Shown piece after piece: positions 17,332 through 25,252 of a stretch of 46,991 bases of DNA. The position numbers and the translations under genes are program-made. How positions within the stretch are numbered: the first letter of the stretch is position 1; each line of letters begins with the position of its first letter. The DNA comes from an uncultured Porphyromonadaceae bacterium. GTDB taxonomy: Bacteria; Bacteroidota; Bacteroidia; Bacteroidales; Muribaculaceae. Below the pieces are notes generated by a model that made no database searches, was not told where the DNA came from, and saw nothing but the letters and a program-made list of their open reading frames with translations. Location: the NCBI GenBank assembly GCA_900548875.1, contig URMA01000014.1:1-46991 (forward strand), read 5' to 3'.

Positions 17332-18715
17332 TCTTTTCTCCTTTCACTGCATTGATGATTGTCCGTACAATAATTTTAATGTCGAGCGAGAGAGTCCAGC
17401 TTTCGATATACTTGACATCATACTCTACACGCTTTTCCATCTGCCACAACTCTTCCGTTTGTCCACGGTAGCCACTCACTTGTGCCAAACCGGTGATACC
17501 GGGCTTAATCATGTGGCGCACCATATATTTGTCAATCAGCTTGCGGTATTCATCCGTATGCTTCACCATGTGCGGCCGAGGTCCCACCACCGACATATTG
17601 CCAATCAGCACATTGAAGAACTGCGGCAACTCGTCGATACTGGTTTTTCGCAAAAAGTCACCCACTTTCGTTTTGCGGGGGTCGTTCTTCGTTGCCTGTA
17701 ACGTATCGGCCTGTGCATTTACACGCATTGTCCGGAATTTATAGCACGTAAACTCCCTGCCACGATAACCGGTTCGCTTCTGGGCAAAGAATATCGGACC
17801 TTTCGACGAAAGCTTAATGGCAATAATGACCGGAATCAATATCGTACAGGAAACCAGAACGATTGCTATCAGCGAAACAATTATGTCGAAAATACGCTTG
17901 ATCACCCTGTTTCGCAACCGCTGCAAAGGATTCGGTCTGTAAAGCAGTATCGGCATATCACCGATGGATGTCAGTTTGAAATTAGTTGTCATAAAACCGC
18001 TAATCATCGGCACATAATAAAACTCAACGTCATTACTGTCGGCTATCTTAATCACATTGCCTACATTCTCCTCTTCGGAAGGCAAAGAACAATAGATTTC
18101 ATCTACTCTTTCCTTTTTAAGGAAAGCCTCCAAATCAGCAATTGTTCCGGTTATTTTTATATCCTTGTGCTTGTTGTTGTCAAAAATTCCGACAATGCGA
18201 TAGCCGTATCCCTGGTCCGACTGAAATTCCCGATATAGCTGCTTTGAGGTCCCGTTCCAGCCTATGATGACTATTTTTCTAAAATTCAATCCCTTACGCC
18301 GGAAAGTCTTGATAATTCTTCTGGATATATTCCACCATAAGGCCAGCGAAGCGTAATAGAATATATAGAAATAGGCATAGACCTTAATTGGAATTTCATC
18401 AAAGCCTATAATAGTCATAAAGGCCATCATCACAAGGCAGTGGACAACAAAAGCCTTGCAAAGCATATTTATCAACCGGTCGGCAAAGAGGATTCGCTGT
18501 TTATGTACTTCTGAGAACAGCGACAAGACCGGAAGGTAGGAGATGTTCAGAAACAACCACGTAGTGTTGCTTTTAAACTGTTCAACTCCATCCAATTGAC
18601 AGCATAGAATCACATACACCACGTTCAACAAAACGAAATCGAACATGGTGGTTATGAGATTCACCAAATATCCATAACGACCTTTCGTATTCACTAAAAC
18701 ATATTTAAAATCCAC
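17321..18715 (-). CDS. WcaJ/WbaP-type polyprenyl glycosylphosphotransferase
   Basis: Starts a surface polysaccharide or glycan by linking hexose-1-phosphate to undecaprenyl phosphate at the inner membrane. 464 residues. Four to five N-terminal membrane helices (about 15-135) are followed by a Rossmann-like CoA-binding-type domain (KIVIIGWNGTSKQLYREF) and a C-terminal catalytic domain from about 270. Catalytic motifs: KRIFDIIVSL, GPIFFAQKRTGYRGREF, YKFRTM, LRKTSIDELPQFFNVLIGNM, SVVGPRPHM and KPGITGLAQVSGYRG. The frame starts with GTG at 18715, and that codon lies in the 3' arm of a 12-bp perfect hairpin (18711-18746). No glycosyltransferase cluster follows; recQ does. Confidence 0.93.
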   Translation of the reverse strand: MDFKYVLVNTKGRYGYLVNLITTMFDFVLLNVVYVILCCQLDGVEQFKSNTTWLFLNISYLPVLSLFSEVHKQRILFADRLINMLCKAFVVHCLVMMAFMTIIGFDEIPIKVYAYFYIFYYASLALWWNISRRIIKTFRRKGLNFRKIVIIGWNGTSKQLYREFQSDQGYGYRIVGIFDNNKHKDIKITGTIADLEAFLKKERVDEIYCSLPSEEENVGNVIKIADSNDVEFYYVPMISGFMTTNFKLTSIGDMPILLYRPNPLQRLRNRVIKRIFDIIVSLIAIVLVSCTILIPVIIAIKLSSKGPIFFAQKRTGYRGREFTCYKFRTMRVNAQADTLQATKNDPRKTKVGDFLRKTSIDELPQFFNVLIGNMSVVGPRPHMVKHTDEYRKLIDKYMVRHMIKPGITGLAQVSGYRGQTEELWQMEKRVEYDVKYIESWTLSLDIKIIVRTIINAVKGEKNAF

Positions 18716-18746
18716 ATTATAGAGCGATAAAGCCCTATAATGTGGA
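18711..18746 (-). promoter_or_regulatory. 12-bp perfect hairpin covering the GTG start of the WcaJ-type gene
   Basis: Arms TCCACATTATAG (18711-18722) and CTATAATGTGGA (18735-18746) around a 12-base loop. On the minus strand the start codon GTG (18715-18713) lies in the downstream arm, and no T-run follows, so it is a poor terminator. An out-of-frame ATG at 18717 would encode only seven residues. Occluding the start could control translation; this is inference. Confidence 0.6.
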
Positions 18747-18764
18747 TATATTCATCCTATATAA

Positions 18765-20594
18765 TTAAAGTTTATCGTCTATCAGTTCAATTTTCTTTTC
18801 CAATGTCAACAACTCTTCCTTCAAACGGGCAATGCGTCGTTCCATTTCCTTGAGGACTGAGCCACCCGATTTTGTCGTTGCATTGAAGAATCCAAGATTA
18901 TTTTCGTATGTTTTGATTTCGTTACGTTTTTGTTCATACATACGAACCAGCTTTTCACGTTCGCGGAACAAACGATTTTTGTCACCGGCCAATTCTTCCA
19001 CATTACTTGCATAATTTTCAAAACGGGCACGGCTTTCGTTGATGTCGAACTTGTCGTAGGCTGCATTCAGCGCTTTCTTGTATTCTTCGTATATTTTGTC
19101 CTTCTCCTTGTAGGGGACATGACCAATTTCCTGGAATTCGGTTGACAAAGCTTTCAACTGCTTACGGATTTCATCCTTCGACAGACTCTCGTCAATATTC
19201 TTCAATTTCTCGACAACAGCCTTCTTTGCCTTCAGATTGTTGTGCTCGGCCTGACGGACATTTGTCGTATTCTTGTTTTTGTTTTCAAAGAAATAGTCGC
19301 ATGCCGCAATGAAGCGTTTCCATACGGCATCGCCGCTTTTCTTCGCCACCGGTCCGATTGTCTTCCACTCTTTCTGCAAGGCTGTCAGTTCGTCGGCAGT
19401 CTTTTTCCAGTCCGTACTGTCCTTCAATGCTTCCGCACGCTCACAAAGACGATGTTTTTTAGCAAGATTTTCTGCCGATTCATCCTTCATGCGTTTGAAG
19501 AAAGCGGCTTTTTTCGCAAAGAATTCGTCGCACACTTTACGGAAACGCAAGAACAGGTCGTTGTTCACCTTGCGAGATGCAAAGCCCAAAGTTTTCCAAC
19601 GCTCCTGCAAACCGATAATCTGCTTCGTGGCTTCGTCCCATTTTGCATATGTTCCAAGCTCATCCATATTGATAGCTTCAGCTTCTTCGCAAATGGCGAT
19701 TTTTGCAGTTTCGTTTTCTTTCTCCATTTCTTTGCGACCCTCAAAGAATGCCTGATGACGCTTGTTAACTACCGTGGAAGCCTCCTTGAAACGCTTCCAC
19801 AAGTCCTCGCGCAGTTCCTTTACCACAGGACCAATCTCACGCCATTTGTCATGCAGTTCCTGCAATTTCTTGAATGCGGCAATAACGTCATTTTCCGAGC
19901 CCAGACGTTCGGCCTCTTCACATAAGGCTTCCTTGGCTTCGAGATTTTTCTTGAAGTCATAGTCGCGGAGTTCCTTATTGATTTTCCAGAGGTCGTAGAA
20001 CTGTTCCGTTACAGTCTGATATTCCTTCCACAAGCCCTTGTCTTCCGATGGCGGAACACTTCCGGCCGTCTTAAAGTCCTGTTGGAGTTGTTGAAATCTC
20101 TGGTAGTGTTTGTTTATATTGTCAGCATCGCCGGCTATTTCAGCCAATTCGGACAGAATCTGTTTTTTCTTGTCCAAATTTGCCTGCTGTTCAGCCTCAA
20201 TGGCTGCCAACTGCTCAGCACGGCGTTCTTTATATGTGTTCAATAATTCTTTCAAACGTGCCTCTGCCTCATCCGGCATCGGAGCAAAAGCAGCCTCTTC
20301 ATTTCCCCTGTCGAGAAATTCCTGCTTTTCTTTTTCCAATTCTTGTTTGCGGATTACATAAAAGGCGTGTTTTATCGCTGCCACTTCGTCGCGGACTTCA
20401 TCTACAGGTTTTTCAACAAGAGTTGCCAGTTCGTCCAGCAATTCAGCTTTTGACTTGACACTATAGTCCGTTTTCGGTTCAGCGTTCACGTTTTCAATAG
20501 GTTCTGCTGCAGAAGTTGTTGCTTCCACAGGATTGTTCAAGGTTACGTCGTTATTCTGCGCTTCAGCAGAAATTGACTTGTCACACGATTCCAT
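18765..20594 (-). CDS. DUF349 repeat protein
   Basis: 609 residues, highly charged and almost wholly helical, with no signal peptide. Five DUF349 three-helix repeats can be picked out by their W-x-x-(I/L)-(G/W) and L(W/F)-(K/R)-(R/E)-(F/Y) cores: LWKEYQTVTEQFYDLWK, LWKRFKEASTVVNKRHQAFF, LFLRFRKVCDEFFAKKAAFF, VWKRFIAACDYFF and IYEEYKKALNAAYDKF. The first 60 residues are Asn/Glu-rich and probably disordered. The last part (about 520-609) is coiled coil ending in LLTLEKKIELIDDKL. The function of the family is unsettled; RNA or nucleoid association is only a guess. First gene of a possible DUF349-wcaJ-recQ-SGNH transcript. Confidence 0.9.
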   Translation of the reverse strand: MESCDKSISAEAQNNDVTLNNPVEATTSAAEPIENVNAEPKTDYSVKSKAELLDELATLVEKPVDEVRDEVAAIKHAFYVIRKQELEKEKQEFLDRGNEEAAFAPMPDEAEARLKELLNTYKERRAEQLAAIEAEQQANLDKKKQILSELAEIAGDADNINKHYQRFQQLQQDFKTAGSVPPSEDKGLWKEYQTVTEQFYDLWKINKELRDYDFKKNLEAKEALCEEAERLGSENDVIAAFKKLQELHDKWREIGPVVKELREDLWKRFKEASTVVNKRHQAFFEGRKEMEKENETAKIAICEEAEAINMDELGTYAKWDEATKQIIGLQERWKTLGFASRKVNNDLFLRFRKVCDEFFAKKAAFFKRMKDESAENLAKKHRLCERAEALKDSTDWKKTADELTALQKEWKTIGPVAKKSGDAVWKRFIAACDYFFENKNKNTTNVRQAEHNNLKAKKAVVEKLKNIDESLSKDEIRKQLKALSTEFQEIGHVPYKEKDKIYEEYKKALNAAYDKFDINESRARFENYASNVEELAGDKNRLFREREKLVRMYEQKRNEIKTYENNLGFFNATTKSGGSVLKEMERRIARLKEELLTLEKKIELIDDKL

Positions 20595-20652
20595 ATATTA
20601 AATTTTTAAATGAACCACTCTGCAAGTGGCAATGGTTTTAATTATTGCGACC

Positions 20653-20660
20653 CAAATATA
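20653..20660 (-). promoter_or_regulatory. -7 box upstream of the DUF349 gene
   Basis: Minus-strand TATATTTG, an exact TAnnTTTG, about 58 bases before the start at 20594. The -33 position is not TTTG. Confidence 0.45.
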
Positions 20661-20760
20661 AGCAAATTTTCGCGTATCCGCCATTATTTGAATGCAAAAT
20701 ACTGTTTTCGGTTTGCTATTTTTAATGAACCGGTTATTTTATAACGGAAAATATCAACAT

Positions 20761-22002
20761 TTATTTTCTGTTTGATTCATAATATAAAGTGGTACAATTT
20801 TCCGGCCGCAGCACTGCCGACGCCACTTCTGCCAGTTTTTTTGGAGTAATTTGCCTGTATCGGCCGACTTCGGAATTTATCATCTCCACATCGCCCAACG
20901 CTTCATAATATCCCAAATTCGCCGCACGGTCGTCGTTGTTTATATTCGTGAACAGTGCATTGGATTCAAAACGGTTCACATTTTTCTCTATCTCCCAAGC
21001 ATCCACTTTCCCGGACAACACGGCATCAATCTCCGCATCAATGGCATTCTCTACCGCCTTAAAGCCTACCCCCGGCAACAAATGAGCCTTGATTATCAGC
21101 ACTCCGGCATCGATATCACCAGTAATCGAAGCATCGACCGACGAAACGAGATCCCCTCGCATCAGAATGTTTCGATAGAAACGAGAAGAACGTCCGTTCG
21201 AGAGTACGTCGCTCAACAGGTCACACGTCTGATAGTCGGCATGCAGGCGGTCACACATATGATAAATACGAACCAGCATGTCATGCGGCACATCCTTCGA
21301 CACGCTCAAACTGCGCGCTTCTGTCTGAACCGGCTCAACAGGAAGGACATAATGCACAAATCCGGAAGCGGGGATATCGCCGAACCACTTTTCGGCCAGC
21401 CGGAACGCCTCATCGGCATCCAGATTGCCGACAATGGAAAGGATAGCATTGTCGGGCGAATAAAAACGGCGATAGAAACTGCGTACCCTCTCAGCCGTCA
21501 CATTCGCGATATGCTCCAGTTTTTCGCCAATTACCGGCCATCGGTACGGATGTTTCTTATAGGCCACTTTCCGCCAATAGTGTCCACTGTCGCCATAAGG
21601 AGTATTCAGACAACGCTGCTTGAATTCCTCCATCACCACGCTCCGCTGCACGTCCAGACTCTTGTCCGTAAGCAACAGATTTTGCATACGGTCGGATTCC
21701 AGCCACAGAGCCGTCTCAATATTGAACGACGGAACCGTTTCGTAATAGTTAGTAATGTCGCTGTTAGTCCACGCATTACACTCTCCTCCGGCATTCTGAA
21801 GCTTTCTGTCGAAGTCAAGAGCATTTTCAGAACCGCCAAACATCAAATGTTCCAAAAGATGGGCAAGCCCCGTAGAATCGGCGTCCTCATTTTTCGAACC
21901 GACACGGTACAACAAATTTACTGCCGCCATTTGAGTGGCGGCATTCCGGTTGTGGACCACACGCAGTCCGTTTGACAAAATATGGCGGTTTATTTCAATC
22001 AT
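20761..22002 (-). CDS. M16 family zinc metallopeptidase (insulinase/processing peptidase type)
   Basis: 413 residues, matching the short, two-domain bacterial M16B peptidases. The inverted zinc motif is present as HLLEH (48-52: His48, Glu51, His52), with the downstream glutamate region ERVVMEEF-like at RSVVMEEFKQR near 125-135. The C-terminal half keeps the partner-domain fold (ARSLSVSKDVPHDMLVRIYH, LSDVLSNGRSSRFYRN). No signal peptide is seen, so a cytoplasmic location is likely unless secretion is unconventional. Its ATG overlaps the cyclophilin stop by 4 bases, a sign of translational coupling. Substrates are unknown. Confidence 0.92.
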   Translation of the reverse strand: MIEINRHILSNGLRVVHNRNAATQMAAVNLLYRVGSKNEDADSTGLAHLLEHLMFGGSENALDFDRKLQNAGGECNAWTNSDITNYYETVPSFNIETALWLESDRMQNLLLTDKSLDVQRSVVMEEFKQRCLNTPYGDSGHYWRKVAYKKHPYRWPVIGEKLEHIANVTAERVRSFYRRFYSPDNAILSIVGNLDADEAFRLAEKWFGDIPASGFVHYVLPVEPVQTEARSLSVSKDVPHDMLVRIYHMCDRLHADYQTCDLLSDVLSNGRSSRFYRNILMRGDLVSSVDASITGDIDAGVLIIKAHLLPGVGFKAVENAIDAEIDAVLSGKVDAWEIEKNVNRFESNALFTNINNDDRAANLGYYEALGDVEMINSEVGRYRQITPKKLAEVASAVLRPENCTTLYYESNRK

Positions 22003-22856
22003 TCAACGACCGTAGCTTTCAGAATTTTCACGTCATCCACTGGACGGTCGTTACGGTCAGTTGCTACCTTCTCGATTTTCTCCACGACATCCATTCCTTC
22101 TACAACTTCACCATACACGGAATAGCTGTTGTCAAGGAACGGCGCACCTCCGACTGTAGTATAGGCTTCCTTTTGTTCCGGAGTAAAATGAAACAGATTG
22201 CCTTTTACTTTTTCCTCGGTTTCCTTTACCAGTTTTTCCTGCAGTTCCTGCAAGCCTGCACTGTTGCGTGCACGGCGCAAGTCCATGATTTCAGCCTTGT
22301 GTTCTGACACGAGCTCGTCAAACACAGCCTGTTTCTGACGGTTCTGCAAGGACTTTTCCATCGCCACAAGTTCCTGAGCATTATATTTCTTACCGGTCAC
22401 GATATAGAACTGCGAACCGGACGACTTCTTCTCCGGGTTCACATTATCGCCGGTTCTTGCAGCGGCAATAGCCCCCTTCTTGTGAAAATATTTCGGAAAT
22501 ACAAATTCTGCAGGAATTTCACTGCCATGGTCAGAAGCGCCCAACATTTGGCCCTTCTTGGCCGTTTTTGAACTTGGGTCACCCGTCTGCACCATAAATT
22601 CGTTAATGACACGATGGAAAAGCACACCGTCGTATACCCCATCTTTCACATTCTTGACAAAATTGTCACGGTGTCCCGGTGTCTCGTTATAAAGAGCAAT
22701 TTTTATGTTTCCGACTGTAGTTTCCAACAATACAGTCACTCTGTTTTCCTGCATATTCTGTCTGTTCGCTTTTGTTTGTTCGACAACATTTGTTTGTCCA
22801 AACGATACCATCCGGACAAACATCATCAATAGAAATAAAAAAAAGATTTTTCTCAT
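21999..22856 (-). CDS. Exported cyclophilin-type peptidyl-prolyl isomerase with helical insertion
   Basis: 285 residues. A signal peptide (MRKIFFLFLLMMFVRMVSFG, cut near GQ at 20-21) sends it to the periplasm. Cyclophilin core: VTVLLETTVGNIKIALYNE, FHRVINEFMVQTGD (79-93, with the catalytic Arg of the F-x-R type in FHR), SGSQFYIVTG (147-155) and SVYGEVVEGMDVVEKI. About 80 charged helical residues (156-235) are inserted between SQFYIVTG and GGAPFLDNSY, longer than in minimal cyclophilins. A longer frame opens at 23042, but it overlaps the upstream gene; the ATG at 22856 with a signal peptide is preferred. It lies 4 bases after the small unknown gene and overlaps the M16 gene by 4. Confidence 0.93.
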   Translation of the reverse strand: MRKIFFLFLLMMFVRMVSFGQTNVVEQTKANRQNMQENRVTVLLETTVGNIKIALYNETPGHRDNFVKNVKDGVYDGVLFHRVINEFMVQTGDPSSKTAKKGQMLGASDHGSEIPAEFVFPKYFHKKGAIAAARTGDNVNPEKKSSGSQFYIVTGKKYNAQELVAMEKSLQNRQKQAVFDELVSEHKAEIMDLRRARNSAGLQELQEKLVKETEEKVKGNLFHFTPEQKEAYTTVGGAPFLDNSYSVYGEVVEGMDVVEKIEKVATDRNDRPVDDVKILKATVVE

Positions 22857-22860
22857 CAAA

Positions 22861-23235
22861 TCAGATTCCTTTCTGGAACACACGCTTGTATATTCTCCGG
22901 AAATTATCATCCTTGGCACTGAGTTCTTCTGCGTGTTCAGCATAATCCGCCCCCCAAAGGCTCGACAACAGTTCCGGAATATACTTGTGCTCGCGGTCCT
23001 TGTCAATGGCTGCCTTAACCAGCGCGTCGATTGCATCTGCATATTTCTCGGCGTCTATAGCGTGCAAATATCTTGCCGTGCTCACTACAAACTGGCCGTT
23101 GCGGTCGACATTAATCATATTTTCAACAAGTGCGGGCATCAATTCATCGCAATTGCCAATATTGTTGGCAATATATTCATACGTTGACAGACCGTCTTCT
23201 GCTTTTCTGAGTTTTTTAAGAATATCTTCAGCCAT
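22861..23235 (-). CDS. Small helical protein of unknown function, first gene of the cyclophilin-M16 operon
   Basis: I do not recognise this family. 124 residues, acidic, predicted mostly helical, with no signal peptide or membrane segment. It may contain two or three weak helix-pair repeats: DELMPALVENMINVDRNGQF, EKYADAIDALVKAAIDKDRE and KYIPELLSSLWG resemble HEAT-like pairs. Real coding is supported by a consensus promoter 68 bases upstream, a 4-base gap to the cyclophilin gene and a plausible protein composition. Tight linkage to a peptidyl-prolyl isomerase and a peptidase suggests a role in protein quality control, which is inference. Confidence 0.75.
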   Translation of the reverse strand: MAEDILKKLRKAEDGLSTYEYIANNIGNCDELMPALVENMINVDRNGQFVVSTARYLHAIDAEKYADAIDALVKAAIDKDREHKYIPELLSSLWGADYAEHAEELSAKDDNFRRIYKRVFQKGI

Positions 23236-23302
23236 CTGAATTTTATTTTATTACTATTGACACATGGCGCATGGCGGCAAGTGCATTTAAATTCTTTTCA
23301 CG

Positions 23303-23333
23303 CAAAGATAATGCAACGGAAGCTAAAATCAAA
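23303..23333 (-). promoter_or_regulatory. Consensus promoter of the small protein-cyclophilin-M16 operon
   Basis: Minus strand: TTTG (23330-23333), 19 bases, TATCTTTG (23303-23310). Both boxes are exact matches. It is back to back with the umuD promoter. Confidence 0.8.
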
Positions 23334-23405
23334 AAGAACTTTTCCTATTTTGCATTTTTACGCCCCATTCCGGCTGTTTTTCTCCCGCATCCCCTGCAAA
23401 AGAAC

Positions 23406-23413
23406 TATCTTTG
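23406..23413 (+). promoter_or_regulatory. -7 box of umuDC, four bases before the start codon
   Basis: TATCTTTG is an exact -7 box and ends only 4 bases before the ATG at 23418. The mRNA would be leaderless or nearly so. No clear -33 or LexA-type palindrome was seen upstream. Confidence 0.6.
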
Positions 23414-23417
23414 TAGC

Positions 23418-23864
23418 ATGGAAACCAAATTAGAAATATACTCGGCCGACCTTTCGACCCAATTGAACCTGCTTTATGCCGACGACGGCATACGTGCCGG
23501 CTTTCCCAGCCCCGCTCAGGATTATACGACGGAAGCCATCGACCTGAACAAAGAACTGATACGGCATCCCGCCACTACGTTCTATGCGAAAGCTGTGGGC
23601 GACTCGATGAAGGACCGAGGCATCGACGACGGCGACCTGCTGGTCATCGACAAATCCATCGAACCGGAGGACGGCGACATCGTTGTGGCCTATATCGACG
23701 GAGAATTCACCCTTAAGACCGTAAAAACCGACCCGCATAACGAATGCTTATGGCTCGTTCCCGCCAACCGCAACTATCCTCCGATAAAAGTGACCGAAGA
23801 CAACAGCTTCCTCATCTGGGGAGTTCTCACCTACAATATAAAAAGACAGTTCAGAAAGCTCTAA
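23418..23864 (+). CDS. umuD: UmuD-like S24 peptidase, DNA polymerase V subunit
   Basis: Self-cleaving accessory subunit of translesion polymerase V, in the LexA-like S24 family. 148 residues, close to E. coli UmuD (139). The cleavage site is Ala27-Gly28 in IRAGFPSPAQDY. The nucleophile Ser63 is in GDSM and the general base Lys100 in FTLK, the same 37-residue spacing as Ser60/Lys97 in E. coli. The frame extends upstream to 23271, but that part contains the -7 box TATCTTTG (23406-23413); the ATG at 23418 gives the correct family N-terminus. It is followed by umuC after 4 bases. Confidence 0.94.
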   Translation: METKLEIYSADLSTQLNLLYADDGIRAGFPSPAQDYTTEAIDLNKELIRHPATTFYAKAVGDSMKDRGIDDGDLLVIDKSIEPEDGDIVVAYIDGEFTLKTVKTDPHNECLWLVPANRNYPPIKVTEDNSFLIWGVLTYNIKRQFRKL

Positions 23865-23868
23865 AAAC

Positions 23869-25146
23869 ATGTTTGCTCTGGTTGACTGCAACAATTTCTA
23901 TTGCTCATGCGAGAGGGTGTTCAACCCGGCATTGCGCGACAAGCCTGTCGTTGTCCTTTCCAACAACGACGGCTGCATTATTGCACGCAGCAACGAAGCA
24001 AAAGCTCTGGGCATAAAAATGGGCGAACCTTTTTTTAAAATCCGTCAGACGCTCGAAGATCAAAAAGTGGCGGTGTTCAGCAGCAATTATGCGCTCTACG
24101 GCGACATGAGCCACCGTGTCATGTCGCTGCTGTCGGCATTCACGCCCGACATTACCATCTATTCAATTGACGAAGCCTTTCTGCAACTGCCCACCATGGA
24201 ACATGACCCGACATTTTCAATAGAAGAATACGGGAAAAAGATAGTACGCACGGTCACGAAAGGCACCGGCATCCCCGTCACGATAGGCATTGCTCCAACC
24301 AAGACATTAGCAAAAATAGCCAGCCATTTCGGGAAGCAATATGCAGGATATAAAAATGTATGCCTTATCGACACGGATGAAAAACGAATAAAAGCCCTGC
24401 AACTGACACCGATTCACGATGTCTGGGGAATCGGCAGAAGATTGTCGCCACAACTTGCCTACTATGGAATCCGAACAGCTTGGGACTTGACTCAAAAAAG
24501 CGAACAATGGGTTCGCCGCAACTTTTCCGTCACACTTGCCAGAACCTGGAAAGAACTGCAAGGCGACAGTTGCATTGACATCGAAGAACTTCCTCACAAC
24601 AAATCCATCTGCACCAGCCGAAGTTTTCCGGAGAAAGGGATCTGCGACCTTCCGCTGCTCGAAGAAGCCATCGCCAATTTCGCCGCATCCTGCTCACGCA
24701 AGCTCAAACAGCAGCACTGCGCCTGCCACGGAATGACAATCTTCGCCCACACAAGCCGCTTTCCGACAAGCGGACACCCATACCAGCTATCATCGGTATG
24801 CAGCTTTTCCGTCGCCACTTCCGACAGCCAGGAAATTGTCAGCCGTGCCGTGGAAGCGCTCCGACAACACTGGCCTGACAACATTACACCTTTTATAAAG
24901 AAAGCAGGAGTCATCGTATGGGGTATTATACCCGACACCGCCATACAGACACAACTATTCGATCCCATTGACCGCAGTCGGCAAATGGCACTTGGAAAAG
25001 CCATTGATGAGATAAACCGTAAAAACGGACACAACATGGTACGGATTGCCATACAGGGCTACGACAAACGATGGCATCTTAAATGCGAACGGATATCGAA
25101 ACGATACACCACTGATATTGACGATATCATCGAAATCAAACTATAA
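23869..25146 (+). CDS. umuC: Y-family DNA polymerase V catalytic subunit
   Basis: Error-prone translesion synthesis past damaged bases, with cleaved UmuD as partner. 425 residues, family-normal. The metal-binding acidic residues are intact: Asp6 in FALVDCNNFYCSCERVF, and Asp101/Glu102 in YSIDEAFL. The segments VVLSNNDGCIIARSNEAK, IGIAPTKTLAKIASHFGK and WGIGRRLSPQLAYYGI (helix-hairpin-helix) follow the usual order, and the little-finger domain and UmuC C-terminal domain close the protein (VIVWGIIPD, REMALGKAIDEIN-like at RQMALGKAIDEIN). Second gene of umuDC. Confidence 0.96.
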   Translation: MFALVDCNNFYCSCERVFNPALRDKPVVVLSNNDGCIIARSNEAKALGIKMGEPFFKIRQTLEDQKVAVFSSNYALYGDMSHRVMSLLSAFTPDITIYSIDEAFLQLPTMEHDPTFSIEEYGKKIVRTVTKGTGIPVTIGIAPTKTLAKIASHFGKQYAGYKNVCLIDTDEKRIKALQLTPIHDVWGIGRRLSPQLAYYGIRTAWDLTQKSEQWVRRNFSVTLARTWKELQGDSCIDIEELPHNKSICTSRSFPEKGICDLPLLEEAIANFAASCSRKLKQQHCACHGMTIFAHTSRFPTSGHPYQLSSVCSFSVATSDSQEIVSRAVEALRQHWPDNITPFIKKAGVIVWGIIPDTAIQTQLFDPIDRSRQMALGKAIDEINRKNGHNMVRIAIQGYDKRWHLKCERISKRYTTDIDDIIEIKL

Positions 25147-25164
25147 GTTTTTTCGACCGCCGAT

Positions 25165-25196
25165 GTTGCATTTTTCCTCCGAAAAAATTATCTTTG
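25165..25196 (+). promoter_or_regulatory. Promoter of the Cytidylate_kin2 gene
   Basis: GTTG (25165-25168), 20 bases, TATCTTTG (25189-25196). The -7 box is exact and the -33 has one mismatch. The leader would be about 50 bases. Confidence 0.6.
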
Positions 25197-25252
25197 TACA
25201 TAAGGTTGAATTAGTCAGCCAAAGTATAATGTAAACCTAACAAGAAACGACT

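Noticed and set aside
18711..18746. Hairpin as terminator of the DUF349 gene
   Set aside because: No T-run follows on either strand and it overlaps the next start codon.
20700..20760. Terminator after the M16 gene
   Set aside because: CCGTTAT/ATAACCGG can pair weakly but no T-run follows; not strong enough to list.
22857..23042. N-terminal extension of the cyclophilin
   Set aside because: It overlaps the small upstream gene out of frame; a good signal peptide starts at 22856.
23271..23417. N-terminal extension of UmuD by 49 codons
   Set aside because: It contains the -7 box, and the family N-terminus begins at Met 23418.
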